Position numbers and translations under genes: made by a program. The notes under the pieces were generated by a model. The model searched no databases and was not told where the DNA came from. It worked only from the letters and a program-made list of their open reading frames with translations. A stretch of DNA of 64,000 nucleotides. It comes from Scenedesmus sp. ARA3 (lineage: Eukaryota > Chlorophyta > Chlorophyceae > Sphaeropleales > Scenedesmaceae). This document shows, in pieces, positions 9,454 to 22,003 of this stretch (positions are counted from its first letter, which is position 1; every line of letters begins with the position of its first letter). The stretch is taken from NCBI GenBank assembly GCA_004335835.1, contig RWJK01001719.1, positions 62,001 to 126,000 on the forward strand, given 5' to 3'.

Positions 9454-12400
9454 ATGGCACTCACAGCCAAGGCCCCAGCAGCTTGCACTGCAAGGTCCGT
9501 GAAGGTTGGCAGCAGGACCGCTACCGTCATGCGTGTTGCTGCAGTGGAGAAGGTGGGATTACAGCGGAAATCGAGGTTGGGTGCGAGATATGGAGGTCAC
9601 CCACTTTGTATCACTACTGTCTTCACTTGCAGCTCGTTCCTCGCGCGTTGCTGCTGAATATATAGGATTGCCTGCGACGCATTCGTTTCATTGCCACATC
9701 TCAATCCATGATAGCTTTGGGGCACCCACACCTAGCAGCAGTAGCTGGTGACGTGCGCCCACAGTTTTGTGTCGGTCAAGCAAGCATCTTTCACCGAGGA
9801 CGTACAGCATACCTTGCCGCATCACACACGTAATCCAGCCTGCTGCATAGCATGCCAGGTCCGTATGCACCTTGCACCAGCCTTATCTGTTGCTGCTTCA
9901 GGGGCAGTAAGCATTGCATAAGCCTGACTCCAGCAGCTGGGCTTCAGGGGTGCCTCCTCTGACACACTTTCTGTGCCTCCTGGTGCTGCTCTGCTGCTTG
10001 ATTGCTGCTGTTTGACCGTGCAGCCCACCAACTGGACTGAGAACTACATCAAGGAGGTGCCAGTCAGCCTGCTGCGCCCTGGCGTGGACACAGAGGACAC
10101 GTGAGGGCCTGCTGCTGCAATTACTACTGCTGCTGGTTCAGCTGCTGCTCGTGGTACAGCTTGCTGCTGCTATGCATCTCTGTCGAAGCGCGTACTGTAT
10201 GCACACATCCAGCCATGTTGCCGTGCACGATCACACATCAGCATGCACCTGCAAGTGCAATAGCAGCGCATGCCCGCTTCTCTCCTGCTTGCCTGCCTGG
10301 TCGCACACACATCACACAAACAACCACGCTGCAGCCTGGAAGCCACACAGCATGATCCCCGCTCTCCGCTTCCCACCCACCCCCTCCCACACCCCCTCAT
10401 CCCTACCCTGCACACCCCCATATTTACCCGTCCACTCACCTCACCAATTCTTGCCTTTTTGAATCCTCTGTGCCGCGCAGCATCCGCGCCAAGTTTGAGA
10501 AGGTCATCCGCGATGCTCAGGACTCCATCTGCGCCGCCATCAGCGAGATTGACGGCAAGCCCTTCCACCAGGATGCATGGACCCGGGAGGATGGAGGCGG
10601 CGGCATCACGCGCGTGCTGGCTGACGGCAACGTGTGGGAGAAGGCGGGAGTGAACGTGTCTGTGGTGTACGGCAGCATGCCCCCTGAGGCATACAGGTGA
10701 GAGGATCGGTGCTGCTGCTGCTGCTGCTGCATGTTGTGGTGAGAACGTGTCTGAGGTGTATGGCAGCATGCCCCCTGAGGCTTACAGGTGAGAAAGGATC
10801 GGTGCTGCTGCTGCTGCTGCATGTTGTGGCGTGAATGTGTCGGTGGTGTACGGCAGCCTGCCTCTTGAGGCATACAGGTGAGAACAATCGGTGCTGCTGC
10901 ATGCTGCAGTGTCCCTGCAGACCATCTCGATGTGTATATTGGTTTGCTTGCATTCCGAGCATCATCACTGCTGTGTTGCGCAAAGCTTTGAAAGCCTGCA
11001 CGCAGATGTTTGCATGGTTGCTGGCATGCATGCCAGCGCCATGTTGTGCAGTGCGCTCGTGCCTGCTTGCTGCATTGTCTGCCGTACCTCGTACGCCCTG
11101 TGATGGATCGTGGACAGCATAATTTACATGGTTCCTTGCTGACCTTGACTGTCAGCTGTCGTGCTGCTTGAAACGCTTGGCATGCTGCAGGGCTGCTACC
11201 GGCACTGCTCCTGCCACACCTGTACTGTCTCGTGCCGTTCTGTTCAAATCAGTATAATGCTTTGTGTGGTGTAGGCTGCGACTGGCACGCTTGCTGCTGA
11301 CCTGTGCTGTGTTCTGCTGTGCTTTCCGCAACGTCTGCGCCCTGCAGGGCTGCTACCGGCACTGCTCCCGCTGACCTGGAGAAGGCCAAGGCTGCTGGCG
11401 GCCGCGTGCCCTTCTTCGCTGCAGGCATCAGCAGTGTCATGCACCCGCGCAACCCCCACTGCCCAACCATGCACTTCAACTACAGGTAAGACCTGCAACC
11501 AGCTGATGCCATGCCTGCCTGTCCCAAAGCTGTATTTTGCCTCGCAGCAGTTATTGATTGTGGCAGTGGCTGCGAACTAATGCTGTCAGAGACAGGGAGT
11601 ACTTGCAGCGCTGGTTGCTGAGCCTTGCATGCACAGCAGGGTTGTCCCAGAGCCTTTGAAATCAAACTGCCTCCGCCTTGCAGCACAACTCATCACTGTC
11701 TGTAAAACTCGCTGTATCACCACGCAGGTTCTTCCAGACAGAGGACTGGAACGGCATCCCCGGCCAGTGGTGGTTTGGCGGCGGCACTGACATCACTCCC
11801 TGCTATGTTGTTGAGGAGGACCTGAAGCACTTCCACGGCACCTACAAGGCAGTCTGCGACAGGCACGACCCCGCATACTTCCCCAAGTTCAAGAAGTGGT
11901 GCGACGAGTACTTCCTGATCGGGCACCGCAAGGAGACGCGCGGCCTGGGCGGCATCTTCTTCGACGACCTCAACGACAGGTGGGTTTGAATCTGTTACAA
12001 ATACTCTTTAACAAGGCTTCTGTGACAAACACAATTGCTGGTGAAGAAGCTGAAGCAGACGGCAGGCAGGGACAGCTGCAGCGGTCATGGAGGTGCTTGC
12101 AGGAACTTGCATGCTGCTGCTGCTGCAGACATGTACCACTGCTCACCCACCTCTGTCTCTTGTTGCTGCTGCCCTTCTGCGCTCCTGCAATCTTTTTCAA
12201 TTCTTGCCTGTAGGCCTGCTGAGGAGATCCTGGCCTTCAGCAAGGACGCAGTCAACCACGTGGTGGAGGCGTACTGCCCCATCGTCAAGAAGCACATGAA
12301 CGACAGCTTCACTGAGGAGCAGAAGCAGTGGCAGCAGATCAGGCGCGGCAGGTGTGTGATGTGTGTGTGATGTGCGGAGTAGCCGCCAGGCTTGGCACTG

Positions 12401-12853
12401 CCATATGCTGTGCATACATGTGCTCTGATGAAGCAGCTTGAGCTGTGAGTCACGTGAGTGGAGAGCAATTGTGCATCTGTCATTGGCTCACAAAGGCGTG
12501 CATTGCCTGTTGAAACAGTGCTGCAGCCGTGCTGTGCGCCTGCTCACTCTCCTGCAACCGACGCATCACGCCACTGCAACCGCATCGCTGCGTCCCAACC
12601 ACCGCACACTCGCATCACTGCTGTGTCTCTCCTGCCCCGCCCCGCCAACACTTGCTCCACCCACAGGTATGTGGAGTTTAACCTTGTGTACGACCGCGGC
12701 ACCACCTTTGGCCTCAAGACCGGCGGCCGCATTGAGTCCATCCTCATGAGCATGCCACTCACCAGCCGCTGGGAGTACTGCCACGAGCCAGCAGCAGGCA
12801 CACCAGAGGCCGAGTTCATGGACGCAGCCCGCCACCCCCGCAACTGGGTGTAA
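9454..12853 (+). CDS. CPX1: Coproporphyrinogen III oxidase, oxygen-dependent, chloroplast precursor
   Basis: Catalyses oxidative decarboxylation of coproporphyrinogen III to protoporphyrinogen IX in the plastid heme/chlorophyll pathway. Exons 9454-9552, 10024-10100, 10481-10696, 11348-11485, 11728-11979, 12214-12351 and 12667-12853 (TAA) give 368 residues with consistent phases. Residues 1-~33 are rich in Ala, Ser, Lys and Arg, as in a transit peptide. HemF hallmarks follow: [37 protein letters not shown] then [56 protein letters not shown] and ILMSMP. Length and motif order match plant and algal CPO. The exon 3 end and donor are present three times (junctions at 10696, 10787, 10877), and the exon 4 start is copied at 11184-11215. 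Splicing from the first donor gives the family sequence. Confidence 0.95.
10741..10881 (+). repeat. Two extra copies of CPX exon 3 end with donor
   Basis: After the true junction at 10696/10697, GAGGCTTACAG|GTGAGA ends at 10787 and GAGGCATACAG|GTGAGA at 10877, spacings 91 and 90. Each copy includes the codons for [11 protein letters not shown] (the last with a Leu-Pro-Leu variant) and a short CTG run. Both intact donors would disrupt the protein if used. Confidence 0.9.
11184..11215 (+). repeat. Copy of CPX exon 4 acceptor and start
   Basis: GGGCTGCTACCGGCACTGCT preceded by CTGCA occurs here and again at the real acceptor (11342-11370). The copy is about 158 bases upstream and then diverges. 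Confidence 0.85.
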
Positions 12854-14745
12854 GCTGCTGCGCAAAAGCTAGTCTGGAAGTTGCATCTGTTAGGTAGCAT
12901 GTTTGCGGTGTGCGGAGACGTGCATGTTGCGGGTTTGTTGTCAGCGGTGTGGGTGCGGCGCAGCCTGCTTGTGCACGAAGCAGGCTGCGGGGTGGTCTGC
13001 ATCTGCTGGGAGCGCCCTGGCGTGTGCTTGGGTTGTGAGGAGTTGCCCTGTGCTGCATGCTGAGCGTGAATTCATGCTCAGCTGCAGCAATACAAACTTG
13101 TGTTGTGCTGCTCAGCAGCCAAATAGCAGGGTGTGAGGGGCATGCAGGGTCACGGCGGTCAAACGCCTGCTGGCTGGGCTGTGGTTGGTCATTGCTGCGC
13201 TGCAGCAGAGGTGTAGCACTAGTGCACCGCTGCTGCTGGGTGCTGCAGTGATGTGTGGTTGCTGCTGCAGCGAGGTTGTGCTGCTGTGTAGTTACAGGCA
13301 GACATGTGGGCTGGCGGTCTCAGCTGCAGTGTGTAGTTCTCCACTGTGATGTGCTGCTTGGACTGGCATGTTGGGCTGCATGTGCACCAGTCGGGCTTCC
13401 TGCAAGCAGTTTCCTGCAAGGTGTTACTACGCACCCGTCAGCAGCTGCATCGTTTTGTGCGGGGTAGTTGCGGGTGCAGTGCGTCCATGTGTGGCATGTT
13501 GCTAAGCAGTTGGCAGTGGTCAGCAGCTGCAGGGCGTGGGCACCTGTATCTATGCATCATGTGTGGGTTATGTCATCAGCATTTCCTGCAAGCTTGCCTA
13601 ACGGCAATGGGTTCCACTGTCTGGTGTACACCTTCCTGGTGTGCACGAGTTGCTGCTGCGCAGTGAGACACTCTCAGCACTCTACCAAGCCACAATTTTG
13701 TTGTCATGGGCGCGAGTGTACTACATTTGTGATGGGATAAGATCTCTCTTTCTTTTATGTTTGAGCGTCGTGTGTATTCTGTCCTGCAGGTTTCCTCTTG
13801 ACACTGTGTATTGTTTTAGGTGTGGGGCGACCGACTGTACAGCCTGCCAACCTTGACCACGCAGCTGGAATAGTGCTCAAATGGTGTGTAAGCAAGGAAG
13901 CAGACTCACTACTTGTACCCGTATGACTGTAGCACACCAGAATGCTCGTCACCTTGCTGCGTTGTCAGCTTACTTGCATGCCTTGCGCCGCTGGAACATC
14001 CTTGAAGCTGTACTACAGCTAGTAGGCAGCAGGGGTCTGTGGCGGCATGCATCCTCCTACGTGGTGGCTGCATGATGTTGCCTTCAGCTGCGTCAATGCG
14101 CGTGCAGGTGTCCAGGAGTGTTGGCAAATCTGGCCTCAGTTGATCGTGTACATGAGCCGGCCCAATGGTAACGTGTAACAGACATGACAAGTTGTGTCGC
14201 TGCGAAAGTCATTGATGACGACGGTGCTCCGGCTAAGACGCTTTTGACCTAAATTCAATATCTACATGTGATGCAACTTGACACAACTTTTACTTCACGG
14301 CTGGAATGAGGCGTGGGGTTCCGCCTACACGGCTCCCGCGCAACGCACACCTCTTGCACGTGAATGGGATGCATCCTCACAGCGCGGTCTCCAACAACAT
14401 CTAGAAATTAAGCAATTTCATGCATGACCATGGTTGGCCAACACTGCCACGCTGCTGCAGAATAGAACACTGAACCCGTCCTGTCAGGATATGGTCTGCA
14501 ACTTAGAGTGAAGAACCAAGGCGCAGCACTCTGTTATCTGTGAGGTGCTGGCACAAGCTGAACCCGGTGGCTGATACACCGCACCTGGAGTAAACCACAT
14601 ACTCGTCACAGCAGAGGCTGCAATGGCACACCGCCGCACGTGGAATAAGCATGCAGCCCTGACAAAGGTGAATCAGCACCTGACCTTAGAACGTCCGTGT
14701 ACTGTGTATCAAGCCTGCTGCCACAATGACACGCTATTCCTGCTG
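12854..14745. other. CPX 3' UTR and convergent intergenic region
   Basis: Lies between the convergent CPX and MYND genes. The sequence is TG-rich and CTG-dotted with no supported coding region. A TGTAA at 13887-13891 and another near 14173 could be poly(A) signals, but both are far from the CPX stop. Confidence 0.5.
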
Positions 14746-14959
14746 CTAGCCCTTGCGTGCCGCAGTGATGCGCTTGCACACCGGCGCGTGCTGCCCTTTC
14801 CAGCACTGCTGCTGGCAGGACTTGCTGCAGAAGCGCGCAGTGGCGNNNNNNNNNNNNNNNNNNNNNNNNNNNNNNNNNNNNNNNNNNNNNNNNNNNNNNN
14901 NNNNNNNNNNNNNNNNNNNNNNNNNNNNNNNNNNNNNNNNNNNNNNNNNNNNNNNNNNN

Positions 14960-15018
<59 letters not shown>

Positions 15019-15250
15019 GTCTGTTTTATTCTGCTGCAGTGTTTCCTCCATCTGCTCACAATCCTGCGTGCAGCTGGCACTGACTCGAGCCTCATTGCTG
15101 CTACAGCACCCGGGTGGCTGTGCGTCGCTGTGCTGCTGCTTGTGCTGCTGTTCCTGTCGCATCTGTTCCTGATCTGTCTGCTGCCGAAGCTGCTGCGTGC
15201 TGCTGCCCGAGCCTCTGCTGCTGTTGAGATCTTGCTCCAGTGCACCGCTT

Positions 15251-15299
<49 letters not shown>

Positions 15300-17535
15300 T
15301 ACGCTGCTATGCCTGCTGTGGCAGGCCAAGGTATGGCTGCAGCAGCTGCTGCAGTGCCTGTCCCTGCTGCTGCAGCTGTGCTGATGCCTTCGCAGCAGCA
15401 GCTGCATCACCCGGCAGCTGCAAGCCTGCAGCAGCCAAGTTGGTGGTGCATGCACCAACTGTTGACTGCAGGAAAGGAGCTAAGGCTTGTAGTTGCTTGC
15501 TGGCTACTGCTGCTACATCTGCTGCCGTCTCTTGACTGCAACCCTGCTGCTCAACTGCTGAAGTCTGCATCCTTGCCGTGTAGCGCTGCCCCGGCTTTGC
15601 ATTACTGGCAAGTTGTGACACACAACGGGCCTGCAGTAGCAACTGCAGCTGGCCTTCAACATGCTGGCAGGCACCCAGCACCACAAAGCATAGTTGCTGG
15701 CTAGCCACACGATCACCCAAGGCCTTCAGATCGGCCTTGATGTCTCTGTCAGAGCTGCAGCCGCCGCCGTCACCACTGCTGCTGATGGTGCTGCTGATGG
15801 CAAGCCGCTTGCTGGCAGCTTTCCAGCACGACACCAGCAGCGAAAACAGCTGCTTGGCTGCAGGGCCGCTTGCAGGCGGCCCCACACTGCTGCTGCTGCT
15901 GCTGTCAGGCTTGGTGCACACACAAGTGCATGCCGCATTGACAAGCTGGGAGATCCTGTCAGCCCCATCTTGCCAACAGTGCAGTGCCTGCAGCGTGCAG
16001 CGCAGCGCTGCCTCCAAGCTGCGGCACACCTGCTGCGGGTGGCTGCTGTATGCTTGTTGCAGCTGGGCTGCGGCTGTGCCTTCAAGCACACCTGGACAGC
16101 CCCTTATGGCAATCACCAGGGAGTACATTATATGGCGCAGGGGCAGTGAACCGCCAGCGATGCGGGTGGCAAGGATGTTGCATAGAGTGTGCATCGAGCT
16201 ATGCTGTGAGCGTGGACGCACAAAGGCTGGTACAAACCACTACATACCATACATACACATCACCATTGCCAGACACTGCAAGCGCGGCATGCTGCAAGCA
16301 TATCGCGTACCTGGTGCAGCTTTGCTTAAAGGTGCACAGCTATGCAGTGTTTGGGACTTTCAAGTGTAGGAGCAGCCAAACATTGTCATTCTGCATACCA
16401 CTCTAGACTCCAAGGCGTGCTGGTCAAGCAGCAGTTGCAAGCAAGGCGGCGCCATGCAAGGCAGCACAGGCCAACACTGCATGTTTGATTCATGCAGTGC
16501 TGCTGGTCACCTAACAAGCCCGTGTCGACCTAGTATCAAATGTGAGTATGTCCGGAATGATTACAAAACAGCGTGTAATTGTAATTGAGTGCTGCTGGTG
16601 CAAACCTGTGCAGAGCAGTCCATGCAGAGCATATGTCACATTGTCCAGGCATGGCTCAAGCTCAGCTGATGTCTGCTGTGGTGCCCCAGCGCTGGCTGCT
16701 GCCACATGTTCAGCTCCTGTCTGCCCTGCAGATGCCTGAAGCCGCTGCCGTGCAGCATTGCTGATGCCGCCTGCCGGTTGTGAAGCTGCTTCTGCAGCCG
16801 CAATGCTTGCTGGCAGCAGCTGAGTCAGGAACGGCTGCAGCAGCACAGCTGCTGCTGCCTCGCGAGCTGGCCACTTGAGACATGCAATGAAGCCTGCCAC
16901 AATGCCGGCCATGGCTTCAAACCAGTCAAATTCATGTCCATCTGCCCGCAGCAAGGTAGCCTGCAGCAGCGTCAGCATTGCCGCCGCCTCCAAAGCGCTA
17001 CAGCTGCTGTTGTTGCTGCTTGCAGCTGCTGCCGCTGTACCTGCTGATGTTGTGGGGGCTGTCAGCCCATTTGCGCTGCTGCTGCGCTTTCCCCCGCTGC
17101 CGCTGCAGGTGCCGCCATCAGCGCATCGTGCTGGTGCCGCCATGTTCATGTGATGCCTAAGCACCACGACTGCTGCAGCAACGTCCCCAGTAGACGTCGA
17201 TGGGCGCTCCCGCAGGTCACTGCGCTCCAGCCAATCAACGCCCAGCTCCTGCAGCAGCAGCCTGTGGTGCTGCTCCGGCAGTGCCTTCTGCCTGCTGCCG
17301 TGCTCTGCTGCACTCTCGTGCGCTGCCATGGTATGCAGCGCCAAGTTCAGCAGCAGCAGGTGGTACAGGGCATCGCTGGCTGCAGCGTCTGCCAGCTGCG
17401 GAAACTCTGCGCCAAGATCACAGTTTCCCGACACCTGCTCAGCCATGATTGTCATCACGCCCAGTGCTGAAGCGGCCGCTTGTGTCAGCATGGCCCTGGC
17501 ATACTCCCCTGCACTGGTGCGTGTGGTAGTGGTGG

Positions 17536-17587
<52 letters not shown>

Positions 17588-18376
17588 ACTACTGCTGCTG
17601 CTGCTGTGGGCCTCCTCGCAATGCAGAACTGCCCAAGCCAGCCGCAGGCACAGCTCCATGTGGGGGGCCAGCGGGCCAGCCAGCAAGTCATAGCCACAGA
17701 AATCAGCCAGCACTGGAAGGGTGTTGAGGTAGAAGCTAATCCTCACACATGCAGCTGCATCTGCCTGGGATGCAGTGAGGCTGCCTGGCGCCTGCTGTTG
17801 CTTCTTGGCTGCTTGCTTCTTTCCCCTTGGCTGCTGCTGCTGCTGTTGCTGGTGGTCCTGCTGTCGCTGCTGCCTGGCGTGCTGCTGCAGCAGCTGCTGC
17901 TCTAGCCAAGCCGTGTCACGCCCACATGCTGGTAGGAATGTTTGCAGGAAGTCTGCAAGTGGTGCAGGAAACAGCTGAAGGCATCAGCATAGGACAGTTG
18001 GAACATGCTGCAATGCAGCTCTGGTTGGTGGCAGTGCTATGCAGTGCACCTCTCACAGCAATACACATCAACGACATGAGCATGCGATCAGCCAACGAAG
18101 CAAGCAAAGCTGTTGTAGAGTCTGCTCCTCACCTGTTCCTGACAGCTGCTGCAGTACAAGCTGCTTTTCTGCTTCTTCTTCTTCTTCTGCCCCATGGCCA
18201 GCCATGCAGCACTTCCAGGTATTGACAAAAGCCATCAGCAGCATCGGCACATTCGCAAAGCACCAGAGCAGCACGGGCGTGTTCTGTTCCTTGTCAGTGG
18301 CTCTCAGCAGCAGCTGCAGCGCTCTGCTGCTTGCCTGGCCCAGCAGCTTGAAGACGCTGTGCTGGTGCACAAGCTC
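14746..18376 (-). CDS. Large protein with C-terminal MYND zinc finger (5' end unresolved; one in-frame TAG)
   Basis: Exons on the minus strand: 18376-18133, 17952-16606 and 16226-14746, phases consistent. The first recognised exon encodes EEEEEAEKQLVLQQLSGT before its donor. The second is long and helical-looking with poly-Ser from an AGC tract. The third ends in FCSKSCQQQCWKGQHAPVCK, the second half of a MYND-type Cys/His zinc finger; the first Cys pairs fall in the N gap at 14846-14959. MYND fingers usually mediate protein contacts; the rest I do not recognise. A TAG at 15307-15309 interrupts an otherwise continuous frame (...GLPQQA-stop-QRKQQQ...). I found no good donor for an intron around it, so it may be an unseen intron, an assembly error, or a truncation losing the finger. 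A start at 18763 (MSSEVCSTAGQMVEQLQ) is possible, but its splice to 18376 is unclear. Confidence 0.65.
14846..14959. other. Assembly gap (114 N) inside the MYND coding region
   Basis: Run of N next to (CTG)19. It removes the first half of the zinc finger. The frame is kept across it only if the gap length is correct. Confidence 0.95.
14960..15016 (-). repeat. (CTG)19 coding microsatellite beside the gap
   Basis: Nineteen CTG units on the plus strand, read as a Ser run (AGC) in the MYND-protein frame on the minus strand. True length is unknown because the N gap begins at its edge. Confidence 0.9.
15256..15297 (-). repeat. (CTG)14 coding microsatellite (poly-Gln in the MYND protein)
   Basis: Fourteen CTG units, read as CAG (Gln) on the minus strand just after the in-frame TAG. 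Confidence 0.9.
17538..17585 (-). repeat. (CTG)16 coding microsatellite (poly-Ser in the MYND protein)
   Basis: Sixteen CTG units, read as AGC (Ser) in the long second exon of the minus-strand gene. The same triplet is used in a different frame from the tract at 15256. Confidence 0.9.
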
Positions 18377-20428
18377 CTGCAAGGCAGTGCAGGGGCAAAC
18401 CGGCTTGTGCTGCTGCTGTGCACGAGACTGCGGCATCCTGCCAGCAGCAGGCTCTGATGAGTACTAGCACAACCTGATTAATGCTTTCATGCAAGTTGCA
18501 ATCTCCACTGTCAAGAACATGCAGGGCATGTGTGCTGCTGCCAGGATGGAGGTAGGATTGCAGGTGCAACAGCAGGCCTGATGAGCCGCTGCCTACCTGC
18601 ATAATTGTTTGTGTGTTTATGCTGACAAGCCCTGAGTCTGCCCCTAGGACAAATCCTTCCAGCCTTGTTATTTTTCTCTTAAGAACGCCAGGTCTGGAGC
18701 TGAGATGAGCATCTGCAGCTGCTCCACCATTTGGCCTGCAGTGCTGCATACTTCGGAACTCATCTCCACAGCACTAGCCCTGCTCCTCCTCCTGCTGCTG
18801 CTGCTGGTGCTGCTGTTGCTGCTGCTACCCTGTTGATCTGGTGCTGTTCCTGCTGAACGTAGCCTAGGCTGGTTGTGCCTGCATGCACATGTGCAAAGAG
18901 CAGCAAACCGAGCACCTGCAGTGCTCACAGCTATTTCAAAGCAGTGCTGTGCTGAAGGCAAGCAACGACATGTTTATGATGGCTGCAAGGGAAAGGGGTT
19001 GCTGCACGATCATCCTTCTATTCACTGGTTGCAGTCAATGACAAGTCAACATGCCGCCGAGCAGATGCTTCCCGGTTCCGGGACCCCATCCGGTCACTTG
19101 TGCATCCGGTAGTATAAACCCTTTCGAATCGATCGCCCAAGAAACGGTCACAATTAAATCCGTATCAGCCCACCAGTAGGTGTGTATGAGAAACATTTTG
19201 ACGCTGCCCGGGGAGACCCTACCGTAACGATGAGATGACCAACGGGCCGAGCATGCGGTCGTTCTGGTCGGCCAGCAGGCGAAAGATTTGGTTTAAAAGG
19301 GACGAAGCTTTGGATCTGAATCCTTGATTGCCCATTGTCGAGAGTGACGAGCCTTGATCCACACCTGCGTGTGCGCACATGGTGTACACATGGCCTCAGG
19401 CCAAGCAGTTGGAAGTTGAAAGTGTCTACGCTCTCTTTTCAGGGAGCGGAATCAACGGAGGGCAAAGGACAGGGCCGTAACACCGTGTAACAGTCCATGT
19501 GGCATGGCCTCAGGCCAAGCATTTTATCGTGCAGAATCAGCAACAGTTTGATACACCAACGTACCCCTGGACGTGATCAGGCACGATATCTACCTTGAAC
19601 ATCACCCTGATGGGAGCATCAGGCGTATGCATAGTCACACTCCACCAGAACCGCCGTTGCCGTCTCTCAAGCCCTGGCGTTCTCACACTTGGCGTAAAAA
19701 GAAATTCAGGAAAGACAGAGTGGAGTGCAGCCCGCCCCCGCGCCAGTTCTCGTTTCATGCACCAGATCCTGATACAGCCATCATTGCATTGAGGATCTTC
19801 AGGTTACCAAAGTGTTACCAAAGTGAAACCAGCAGCAGCATCAATTGCAGACCACACATACCAGCCGGCTACACACCGCTGTCAATCAAGCCAGCCTGGA
19901 AAAACCCCAGTTGGCTATCTCCGCTTGCAAACTGTTGGCGTCCACAATCGCCTTGATAGCGTCATAAAGCAGCGCTGCGGGGCAGCAGCTTTCCCTAATG
20001 CTGCGAGGCGCTGCACGCACTAAGTGCGCACAGCACACGCTGGACCCAGCGCGCCATCCTCAATGACTGACCACATGTGTACACACCCGTGTACAGCGAC
20101 TGTTGTTTGACAGCAACAGTCCATCCTTGCAACTGTCGCAAAGCGCAGTTGCAACGGAACGTGCCACTCAAGCCGGCCTCCACACGCCAGTGTTGGCCTC
20201 AGCCACCTCAGCCTGGCCCTTGCTGCTGTCCACGATGGCCTTGATGGCAAAGCAACAATGCTGACAAGCCCACAAGCTGATGTATCACCAGCTCGATGCC
20301 AGGTCACCATGCCCCCATCAGCACAGCAGAAACCGCAGCCCACACACACCAGGCGGCTACCTTCAAGCGTATGTGGTTCAAACACAGCCCTCAAATGACG
20401 CGGTCAAAGCCGCACACAGCGCTGCATC
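18377..20428. other. Upstream region of the MYND gene and 3' region of the EF-hand gene
   Basis: Minus-strand codons from 18763 (MSSEVCSTAGQMVEQLQ) may be a first MYND exon. From ~19080 to 19800 the composition changes, with fewer CAG/CTG triplets and mixed sequence, and no protein is recognised. From ~19840 to 20260 lie two decayed copies of the EF-hand gene's last exon. Confidence 0.5.
19880..20250 (-). repeat. Two decayed copies of the EF-hand gene's last exon
   Basis: The last exon (20429-20578; on the plus strand GTCCACGATGGCCTTGATGG) is echoed at about 20160-20250 with near identity over the same block, and more weakly at about 19910-19985 (GTCCACAATCGCCTTGATAG, then a match to the bases encoding LLYDAIK). 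Both lie downstream of the stop on the minus strand, at roughly 260-290-base steps. Confidence 0.8.
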
Positions 20429-21957
20429 TTAAGCCGGCCTCCACACGCCCCTGTTGGCCTTGGCCACCTCCGCCTGCGCCTTGCTGCTGTCCACGATGGC
20501 CTTGATGGCGTCGTATAGCAGCGCGGCGGGCCGGCTGATGAGCTGCGGCCGCAGCATCAGCACGCCCACCAGCACCACCTGCAGCCAGGCACAGCAGCAA
20601 CGCCACAGCAAGTGTCAGCAACTGTCAAATGCTGATGTGGCAAATTACTTGCAAGCATCACCTGCAGGCAGGCACAGCAGCAACGCCATACAGCCAGCAC
20701 AGCACGTGTCAGATGCTGAGGCGACACATTGCTCACGACCACTTGCCAGGTAGTGATCACAGCCGTTGCGTTGTGCAGCGTTGAATAACAAGCTTCAGCA
20801 TGTAGCATCGCTGCAAAGCGCACCCCTATTGCATGCCAAAGCTGGACAACCACCAACACAAAATAGAACAGCGCGCCAGCTGTCACCTTGAGCATGACGT
20901 CCAGGAAGGGCGCCTGCAGGATGAAGAAGATGGCTGCTGTGTTGATGGCCATGATGAGCATGTTCTTGCCGATGGGCTTGGGCTTGGCGTAGCTGACCAG
21001 GAACTCCTCAAAGCTGATCAGGCCGTCATCGTCTGCAGGCATGACACAGCATGAACACGTCATCAGCTGCGACATCCTGCATTGCTCACAGCTGATCAGG
21101 CCGTCGTCCACCGTGGCAGCAGTAGCAGTAACGATGCAGCATGAAGAAGAAGCAAGGTAGCAGCAGCAGTAGTAGCAACATCAGCTGCTGCATGACCAGG
21201 AACTCCTCAAAGCTGATAAGGCCGTCATCGTCTGCAAGCATGACGCGGCAGGGATGTATGGATAACCACTGTGGCGTCAGGTGCTACATTAGGCAGCCGT
21301 TGGGCATGCAACTATCAAGTCAGGAGAGTTTGGCTTCTAGAAGATGATGATGGAAGCACGAGGCCGCAATAGAGCAGTTGTGGCGCTCACCTGCGTCTGC
21401 ATCCTCGATCTTGTCCTCATACACGTACGCCTCGATGCCCTGCGCAGCCTTGTACATGCTGAGCGCCACCTTGCCTGCAGGGGACGGCACAGCAGCAGCA
21501 GCAGCGGCAGCGGCAGGGGTGAGTCACATCAACAGCCAGCTCGGTTTTGACAGTTGCAGCCGACTGTGCAGCATCCCAGGCACCCACCCTCACGTGACAC
21601 GACACACAGATGCATGACCAGTGTACAGACATGGCAAGCACACTCACCCCGTACTATGTTGCACGGAGGCTGCTGGCTAAAGCAGACACTGCTGGCGCGT
21701 CAGGTCGAAACAAAAGAGCTCTGGAGCCCTCAGCGGCCAGCCACGCATCATACACTTGCACTCACCGTCATTGTCAAAGTCCAGCAGGCCAAACACCCAC
21801 TTGGCCGCAGCCAGCTCCGTCTTGTTGAGGCTCATCTGCGCCTGCAGCCGCGCCGCCTCATCCGGCCGCATCATGCTGCCCGTGTAAGCAGCACTGGTGG
21901 ACACCGCGTGCACCTGGCAGGCAGAGAGTGGTGACATTTGACAATAGCACGGAGCAT

Positions 21958-22003
<46 letters not shown>

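Noticed and set aside
15307..15309. TAG reassigned to glutamine in the nuclear code
   Set aside because: Gamma-CA, EDR2-like and F-box genes all stop at TAG at family-consistent ends, so a general reassignment does not fit.
19537..19956. Retroelement coding fragment
   Set aside because: Open frames on both strands lack reverse transcriptase, integrase or protease motifs.
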